Positions 57,391-64,000 of a DNA stretch of 64,000 bases are shown here, piece after piece (position 1 is the first letter of the stretch; each line of letters starts with the position of its first letter). Under the pieces are notes generated by a model, which was not told the DNA's origin, did no database searches, and worked only from the letters and a program-made list of their open reading frames with translations. Source of the stretch: Mytilus trossulus (Eukaryota > Mollusca > Bivalvia > Mytilida > Mytilidae); the NCBI RefSeq assembly GCF_036588685.1, contig NC_086373.1:4941002-5005001 (forward strand). Direction: 5' to 3'. Made by a program: the position numbers and the translations under genes.

Positions 57391-57510
57391 ATGTCTACAA
57401 CACCCGGTATTCCCAGGCGGTCACCCATCCAAGTACTAACCGGGCTCGACGTTGCTTAACTTCGGTGATCGGACGAGAACCGGTGTTTTCAACGTGATAT
57501 GGTCGTAGAC
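57391..57510 (-). rRNA. 5S rRNA: 5S ribosomal RNA
   Basis: H1-proximal member of the pair belonging to the H1 at 58443. Confidence 0.97.
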
Positions 57511-57846
57511 ACAGAAGTGTTAAAATTTTTGATATATAAAGTTAGGAAGTAGCAATTTTGAACAGATCAAGAATTTGTATAAAAAAGATTTTTTTCAGGT
57601 TTAAGATAGAAGCAAAACTAAATATTTACTGCACGATCCAGAGGGGAAGATAGTAAAACTTAGCAAGTTCACATGGACTTTATAATAGAAATAAATTGCA
57701 GAGAAGAAAGAGAGATTTAGAAAATGGGACAAGCTTTATATTTTATTTGTGACTAATACCATGCAACAATTTCAGATTCTTTTTGAAAAATTTTGGTAGC
57801 CCTTAAAAGGGCTGTTTAAGCTTTAAAAGCATCATGCTTCCTTCAT

Positions 57847-58443
57847 TTACTTCTTCTTTGGTGTCTTTGCCTTCTTTGGTTTAGCTGCAGCCTTTGTCTT
57901 CTTGGGAGATTTTGTGGCTTTCTTTGCAGATTTGGCAGCAGGTTTTGCAGCAGGTTTCTTTGCAGCTGGCTTCTTTGCTTTTGGTTTAGCTGCTTTCTTT
58001 TCACCTGCTGGTTTCTTTGCTGCAGGTTTCTTTGCGGCAGTCTTTTTGGTAGGTGTCTTTGCCTTCTTTGGCTTGGCTGCTTTAGGTTTAACTACTTTCT
58101 TTGCTGGTTTCTTAGCTGGTTTAGCTACTTCCCCAATCTTAAAGCTTCCAGAAGCGCCGGTACCCTTCGACTGTTTCAAGCTATTGCTCTTCACTCCTGA
58201 TTTCAGAGCTAACTTCAAGTGAGTGTTGACTGTTTTTGCATCGCTACCAACGCTGAAGTTTGCTAAGATATACTTGAGGATGGCTTGACGGCTGGAGCCT
58301 CCACGCTCTTTCAAAGCAGATATAGCCTTTCCGACCATCTCGCTGTATTTTGGATGAGTAGCTACTTTCTTTGGTTTAGCTGCAGCTTTCTTCTTTGGTG
58401 ACTTAGCTGGGGTCTTTACTACTGGTGCTGGTGCGTCAGACAT
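57847..58443 (-). CDS. H1: Linker histone H1, block C copy 7
   Basis: Identical protein. Stem-loop 57798-57813. Its upstream region carries a unique three-base loss near 58575. Confidence 0.98.
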   Translation of the reverse strand: MSDAPAPVVKTPAKSPKKKAAAKPKKVATHPKYSEMVGKAISALKERGGSSRQAILKYILANFSVGSDAKTVNTHLKLALKSGVKSNSLKQSKGTGASGSFKIGEVAKPAKKPAKKVVKPKAAKPKKAKTPTKKTAAKKPAAKKPAGEKKAAKPKAKKPAAKKPAAKPAAKSAKKATKSPKKTKAAAKPKKAKTPKKK

Positions 58444-59484
58444 TTTGCGGCTTTGGTTGTTGAACGATGTGTGCGAATGAACGACAGATTACAATGATAT
58501 GCAAAAATCACTGACAGTGTGTAATTATCAAACTAACGCGGACCTCGACGAGAGCACCCTTAAACTTTCATGACATAATTCAAACAGATCGACAAGAAAA
58601 TCTGTGTGCTTGTTCGACAAGTTTTAATCATTTGTTTCAAATAAATTGTACTTTTTGTTATATAAATGATACACGAAAATTTTCAGCAGGAATTTATCTT
58701 TCAGAATATGTCATAAGAATTAAACAAGATACCACGAGTGAAGAAATATTTACGATTAATGTACAACTTGTCAATTTCACTCGTGCGATTCTTCATCAGA
58801 AAACGTGTTGTATTATTTCACAAAAACTAGATTGTGCCGTAAAAATGATATGAATTTGTAGTAAAATCATTTCTTTATATGTTTTTGCTTTCAGATATAC
58901 ACAGAAATAAAGAGACTTCCCAGAAATTTAGATTTTGCCTTCGATATGAAAGCACACAAAGATGGCAAACTTCGAAACCGGGACTTCCTTGACCGAGATG
59001 AAAGACGTTTCAAATATTCGAAGTTTTTACTGGAACTTTACAAACTATAATTATTATTTATTGTTTATTATTTGTTTTTGCTATAATGAATTTTTGCTAA
59101 TTAGAATCCTTTTAGAAAAAAATGTGAATCATATAAGCCCTGGTCAAAAAGAAAGAGGCGATTTCAAATGACGACAAATGGCGGATACCATATGATCACA
59201 GACGACCTTTCAAAGACCTAATTTAAAAAAAAAATATATATATAGCCACATGCATGTGGAAGGAGTGGAATTCTCAAGTGTATATAACTTGACGTGCATG
59301 TATTTCACTTAAAAATATTTCAACATGCAGATGGGTATTGAAAACCAAATAAATTTATGAATGATTTATTTTCTGTTTTCTTCATTCGATAGCTAAATAC
59401 ATTGAATATTACATCCAAATAAATTAGTAAAAAAAATATTGAACCATTATGTTTGGTAGGAATACAAAATTATACGTAAAAAAA

Positions 59485-59604
59485 ATGTCTACAACACCCG
59501 GTATTCCCAGGCGGTCACCCATCCAAGTACTAACCGGGCTCGACGTTGCTTAACTTCGGTGATCGGACGAGAACCGGTGTTTTCAACGTGATATGGTCGT
59601 AGAC
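59485..59604 (-). rRNA. 5S rRNA: 5S ribosomal RNA
   Basis: Distal member of the pair belonging to the H1 at 60800. Confidence 0.97.
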
Positions 59605-59747
59605 ACAGAAGTGTTAAATTTTTTGATATATAAGGTTGGGTAGTAGCATTTTTGACAAACATTTATATATAATAATTTTTTTGAGAAGCAAAACTTTACA
59701 TTAATTATATGTTTGATAGAAATGCAAAATTATAAGAACACAAAAAA

Positions 59748-59867
59748 ATGTCTACAACACCCGGTATTCCCAGGCGGTCACCCATCCAAGTACTAACCGG
59801 GCTCGACGTTGCTTAACTTCGGTGATCGGACGAGAACCGGTGTTTTCAACGTGATATGGTCGTAGAC
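59748..59867 (-). rRNA. 5S rRNA: 5S ribosomal RNA
   Basis: H1-proximal member of the pair belonging to the H1 at 60800. Confidence 0.97.
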
Positions 59868-60203
59868 ACAGAAGTGTTAAAATTTTTGATATATAAAGTT
59901 AGGAAGTAGCAATTTTGAACAGATCAAGAATTTGTATAAAAAAGATTTTTTTCAGGTTTAAGATAGAAGCAAAACTAAATATTTACTGCACGATCCAGAG
60001 GGGAAGATAGTAAAACTTAGCAAGTTCACATGGACTTTATAATAGAAATAAATTGCAGAGAAGAAAGAGAGATTTAGAAAATGGGACAAGCTTTATATTT
60101 TATTTGTGACTAATACCATGCAACAATTTCAGATTCTTTTTGAAAAATTTTGGTAGCCCTTAAAAGGGCTGTTTAAGCTTTAAAAGCATCATGCTTCCTT
60201 CAT

Positions 60204-60800
60204 TTACTTCTTCTTTGGTGTCTTTGCCTTCTTTGGTTTAGCTGCAGCCTTTGTCTTCTTGGGAGATTTTGTGGCTTTCTTTGCAGATTTGGCAGCAGGT
60301 TTTGCAGCAGGTTTCTTTGCAGCTGGCTTCTTTGCTTTTGGTTTAGCTGCTTTCTTTTCACCTGCTGGTTTCTTTGCTGCAGGTTTCTTTGCGGCAGTCT
60401 TTTTGGTAGGTGTCTTTGCCTTCTTTGGCTTGGCTGCTTTAGGTTTAACTACTTTCTTTGCTGGTTTCTTAGCTGGTTTAGCTACTTCCCCAATCTTAAA
60501 GCTTCCAGAAGCGCCGGTACCCTTCGACTGTTTCAAGCTATTGCTCTTCACTCCTGATTTCAGAGCTAACTTCAAGTGAGTGTTGACTGTTTTTGCATCG
60601 CTACCAACGCTGAAGTTTGCTAAGATATACTTGAGGATGGCTTGACGGCTGGAGCCTCCACGCTCTTTCAAAGCAGATATAGCCTTTCCGACCATCTCGC
60701 TGTATTTTGGATGAGTAGCTACTTTCTTTGGTTTAGCTGCAGCTTTCTTCTTTGGTGACTTAGCTGGGGTCTTTACTACTGGTGCTGGTGCGTCAGACAT
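60204..60800 (-). CDS. H1: Linker histone H1, block C copy 8
   Basis: Identical protein. Stem-loop 60155-60170. Confidence 0.98.
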   Translation of the reverse strand: MSDAPAPVVKTPAKSPKKKAAAKPKKVATHPKYSEMVGKAISALKERGGSSRQAILKYILANFSVGSDAKTVNTHLKLALKSGVKSNSLKQSKGTGASGSFKIGEVAKPAKKPAKKVVKPKAAKPKKAKTPTKKTAAKKPAAKKPAGEKKAAKPKAKKPAAKKPAAKPAAKSAKKATKSPKKTKAAAKPKKAKTPKKK

Positions 60801-61844
60801 TTTGCGGCTTTGGTTGTTGAACGATGTGTGCGAATGAACGACAGATTACAATGATATGCAAAAATCACTGACAGTGTGTAATTATCAAACTAACGCGGAC
60901 CTCGACGAGAGCACCCTTAAACTTTCATGACAATCTAATTCAAACAGATCGACAAGAAAATCTGTGTGCTTGTTCGACAAGTTTTAATCATTTGTTTCAA
61001 ATAAATTGTACTTTTTGTTATATAAATGATACACGAAAATTTTCAGCAGGAATTTATCTTTCAGAATATGTCATAAGAATTAAACAAGATACCACGAGTG
61101 AAGAAATATTTACGATTAATGTACAACTTGTCAATTTCACTCGTGCGATTCTTCATCAGAAAACGTGTTGTATTATTTCACAAAAACTAGATTGTGCCGT
61201 AAAAATGATATGAATTTGTAGTAAAATCATTTCTTTATATGTTTTTGCTTTCAGATATACACAGAAATAAAGAGACTTCCCAGAAATTTAGATTTTGCCT
61301 TCGATATGAAAGCACACAAAGATGGCAAACTTCGAAACCGGGACTTCCTTGACCGAGATGAAAGACGTTTCAAATATTCGAAGTTTTTACTGGAACTTTA
61401 CAAACTATAATTATTATTTATTGTTTATTATTTGTTTTTGCTATAATGAATTTTTGCTAATTAGAATCCTTTTAGAAAAAAATGTGAATCATATAAGCCC
61501 TGGTCAAAAAGAAAGAGGCGATTTCAAATGACGACAAATGGCGGATACCATATGATCACAGACGACCTTTCAAAGACCTAATTTAAAAAAAAAATATATA
61601 TATAGCCACATGCATGTGGAAGGAGTGGAATTCTCAAGTGTATATAACTTGACGTGCATGTATTTCACTTAAAAATATTTCAACATGCAGATGGGTATTG
61701 AAAACCAAATAAATTTATGAATGATTTATTTTCTGTTTTCTTCATTCGATAGCTAAATACATTGAATATTACATCCAAATAAATTAGTAAAAAAAATATT
61801 GAACCATTATGTTTGGTAGGAATACAAAATTATACGTAAAAAAA

Positions 61845-61964
61845 ATGTCTACAACACCCGGTATTCCCAGGCGGTCACCCATCCAAGTACTAACCGGGCT
61901 CGACGTTGCTTAACTTCGGTGATCGGACGAGAACCGGTGTTTTCAACGTGATATGGTCGTAGAC
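61845..61964 (-). rRNA. 5S rRNA: 5S ribosomal RNA
   Basis: Distal member of the pair belonging to the H1 at 63160. Confidence 0.97.
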
Positions 61965-62107
61965 ACAGAAGTGTTAAATTTTTTGATATATAAGGTTGGG
62001 TAGTAGCATTTTTGACAAACATTTATATATAATAATTTTTTTGAGAAGCAAAACTTTACATTAATTATATGTTTGATAGAAATGCAAAATTATAAGAACA
62101 CAAAAAA

Positions 62108-62227
62108 ATGTCTACAACACCCGGTATTCCCAGGCGGTCACCCATCCAAGTACTAACCGGGCTCGACGTTGCTTAACTTCGGTGATCGGACGAGAACCGG
62201 TGTTTTCAACGTGATATGGTCGTAGAC
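62108..62227 (-). rRNA. 5S rRNA: 5S ribosomal RNA
   Basis: H1-proximal member of the pair belonging to the H1 at 63160. Confidence 0.97.
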
Positions 62228-62563
62228 ACAGAAGTGTTAAAATTTTTGATATATAAAGTTAGGAAGTAGCAATTTTGAACAGATCAAGAATTTGTATAAA
62301 AAAGATTTTTTTCAGGTTTAAGATAGAAGCAAAACTAAATATTTACTGCACGATCCAGAGGGGAAGATAGTAAAACTTAGCAAGTTCACATGGACTTTAT
62401 AATAGAAATAAATTGCAGAGAAGAAAGAGAGATTTAGAAAATGGGACAAGCTTTATATTTTATTTGTGACTAATACCATGCAACAATTTCAGATTCTTTT
62501 TGAAAAATTTTGGTAGCCCTTAAAAGGGCTGTTTAAGCTTTAAAAGCATCATGCTTCCTTCAT

Positions 62564-63160
62564 TTACTTCTTCTTTGGTGTCTTTGCCTTCTTTGGTTTA
62601 GCTGCAGCCTTTGTCTTCTTGGGAGATTTTGTGGCTTTCTTTGCAGATTTGGCAGCAGGTTTTGCAGCAGGTTTCTTTGCAGCTGGCTTCTTTGCTTTTG
62701 GTTTAGCTGCTTTCTTTTCACCTGCTGGTTTCTTTGCTGCAGGTTTCTTTGCGGCAGTCTTTTTGGTAGGTGTCTTTGCCTTCTTTGGCTTGGCTGCTTT
62801 AGGTTTAACTACTTTCTTTGCTGGTTTCTTAGCTGGTTTAGCTACTTCCCCAATCTTAAAGCTTCCAGAAGCGCCGGTACCCTTCGACTGTTTCAAGCTA
62901 TTGCTCTTCACTCCTGATTTCAGAGCTAACTTCAAGTGAGTGTTGACTGTTTTTGCATCGCTACCAACGCTGAAGTTTGCTAAGATATACTTGAGGATGG
63001 CTTGACGGCTGGAGCCTCCACGCTCTTTCAAAGCAGATATAGCCTTTCCGACCATCTCGCTGTATTTTGGATGAGTAGCTACTTTCTTTGGTTTAGCTGC
63101 AGCTTTCTTCTTTGGTGACTTAGCTGGGGTCTTTACTACTGGTGCTGGTGCGTCAGACAT
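62564..63160 (-). CDS. H1: Linker histone H1, block C copy 9
   Basis: Identical protein. Stem-loop 62515-62530. Last H1 in the window. Confidence 0.98.
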   Translation of the reverse strand: MSDAPAPVVKTPAKSPKKKAAAKPKKVATHPKYSEMVGKAISALKERGGSSRQAILKYILANFSVGSDAKTVNTHLKLALKSGVKSNSLKQSKGTGASGSFKIGEVAKPAKKPAKKVVKPKAAKPKKAKTPTKKTAAKKPAAKKPAGEKKAAKPKAKKPAAKKPAAKPAAKSAKKATKSPKKTKAAAKPKKAKTPKKK

Positions 63161-64000
63161 TTTGCGGCTTTGGTTGTTGAACGATGTGTGCGAATGAACG
63201 ACAGATTACAATGATATGCAAAAATCACTGACAGTGTGTAATTATCAAACTAACGCGGACCTCGACGAGAGCACCCTTAAACTTTCATGACAATCTAATT
63301 CAAACAGATCGACAAGAAAATCTGTGTGCTTGTTCGACAAGTTTTAATCATTTGTTTCAAATAAATTGTACTTTTTGTTATATAAATGATACACGAAAAT
63401 TTTCAGCAGGAATTTATCTTTCAGAATATGTCATAAGAATTAAACAAGATACCACGAGTGAAGAAATATTTACGATTAATGTACAACTTGTCAATTTCAC
63501 TCGTGCGATTCTTCATCAGAAAACGTGTTGTATTATTTCACAAAAACTAGATTGTGCCGTAAAAATGATATGAATTTGTAGTAAAATCATTTCTTTATAT
63601 GTTTTTGCTTTCAGATATACACAGAAATAAAGAGACTTCCCAGAAATTTAGATTTTGCCTTCGATATGAAAGCACACAAAGATGGCAAACTTCGAAACCG
63701 GGACTTCCTTGACCGAGATGAAAGACGTTTCAAATATTCGAAGTTTTTACTGGAACTTTACAAACTATAATTATTATTTATTGTTTATTATTTGTTTTTG
63801 CTATAATGAATTTTTGCTAATTAGAATCCTTTTAGAAAAAAATGTGAATCATATAAGCCCTGGTCAAAAAGAAAGAGGCGATTTCAAATGACGACAAATG
63901 GCGGATACCATATGATCACAGACGACCTTTCAAAGACCTAATTTAAAAAAAAAATATATATATAGCCACATGCATGTGGAAGGAGTGGAATTCTCAAGTG

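Larger units (their letters stand above)
43401..64000 (-). repeat. Block C: tandem H1 + two 5S units on minus, 2360-bp period
   Basis: H1 starts at 44283, 46643, 49003, 51363, 53723, 56083, 58443, 60800 and 63160; all intervals are 2360 bp except one of 2357. The unit is the reverse complement of the block B unit. It begins in the H1-5S spacer at the gap and runs past the window end, stopping in the spacer before the next 5S pair. Confidence 0.95.

Noticed and set aside
5160-64000. Regular direct repeats that could suggest a CRISPR array
   Set aside because: The repeat is a 2.3-kb gene-bearing unit in animal DNA, not short repeats with unique spacers.

Overview
The window is animal nuclear DNA, almost certainly from a bivalve mollusc and most likely a mussel of the genus Mytilus. 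It carries long tandem arrays of a unit holding one linker histone H1 gene (198 aa, N-terminus MSDAPAPVVKTPAKSPKKK, as in mussel H1) and two 5S rRNA genes on the same strand. The rest is two non-LTR retrotransposons (LINEs) and two 100-N assembly gaps. Nothing is bacterial; there is no operon, phage or CRISPR content.

Layout. 1-4939: LINE on the minus strand (ORF1 at 3621-4880; ORF2 from 3538, open to the window edge). 4940-5159: a run of 29 A, then unassigned sequence. 5160-15799: block A, H1 and 5S on minus, 2342-bp units. 15800-15899: gap. 15900-26479: block B1, plus strand, 2360-bp units; the first copy is full of homopolymer indels and the last H1 is cut by a LINE. 26480-31286: 5'-truncated LINE on plus. 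31287-43300: block B2, plus strand, same unit. 43301-43400: gap. 43401-64000: block C, minus strand, same unit as B. Totals: 21 intact H1 genes, 3 damaged or cut H1 copies, 43 full-length 5S genes (one lacking a base) and one 5S cut by a gap.

Within a unit, in the direction of transcription, the order is H1, histone stem-loop, downstream AATAAA, 5S, 5S, about 430 bp of AT-rich spacer, then about 540 bp that carries an open frame on the opposite strand, then the next H1 promoter. H1 is a Pol II gene with replication-dependent 3' signals. Both 5S genes have Pol III internal controls, T-run terminators and a TATA-like element about 25 bp upstream. Linkage suggests the two families are amplified and homogenised together.

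The least expected feature is the opposite-strand open frame next to the H1 promoter. A long stop-free stretch, a 56-bp AT-rich segment with GT...AG ends and a 51-codon second segment join in phase. Between the two unit types this stretch shows about 1 substitution in 483 bases, against roughly 2% in the spacers by hand count. It may be a divergent gene or a captured gene fragment; I do not recognise the product. Strand orientation flips exactly at both assembly gaps, so the large-scale layout should not be trusted without long reads.
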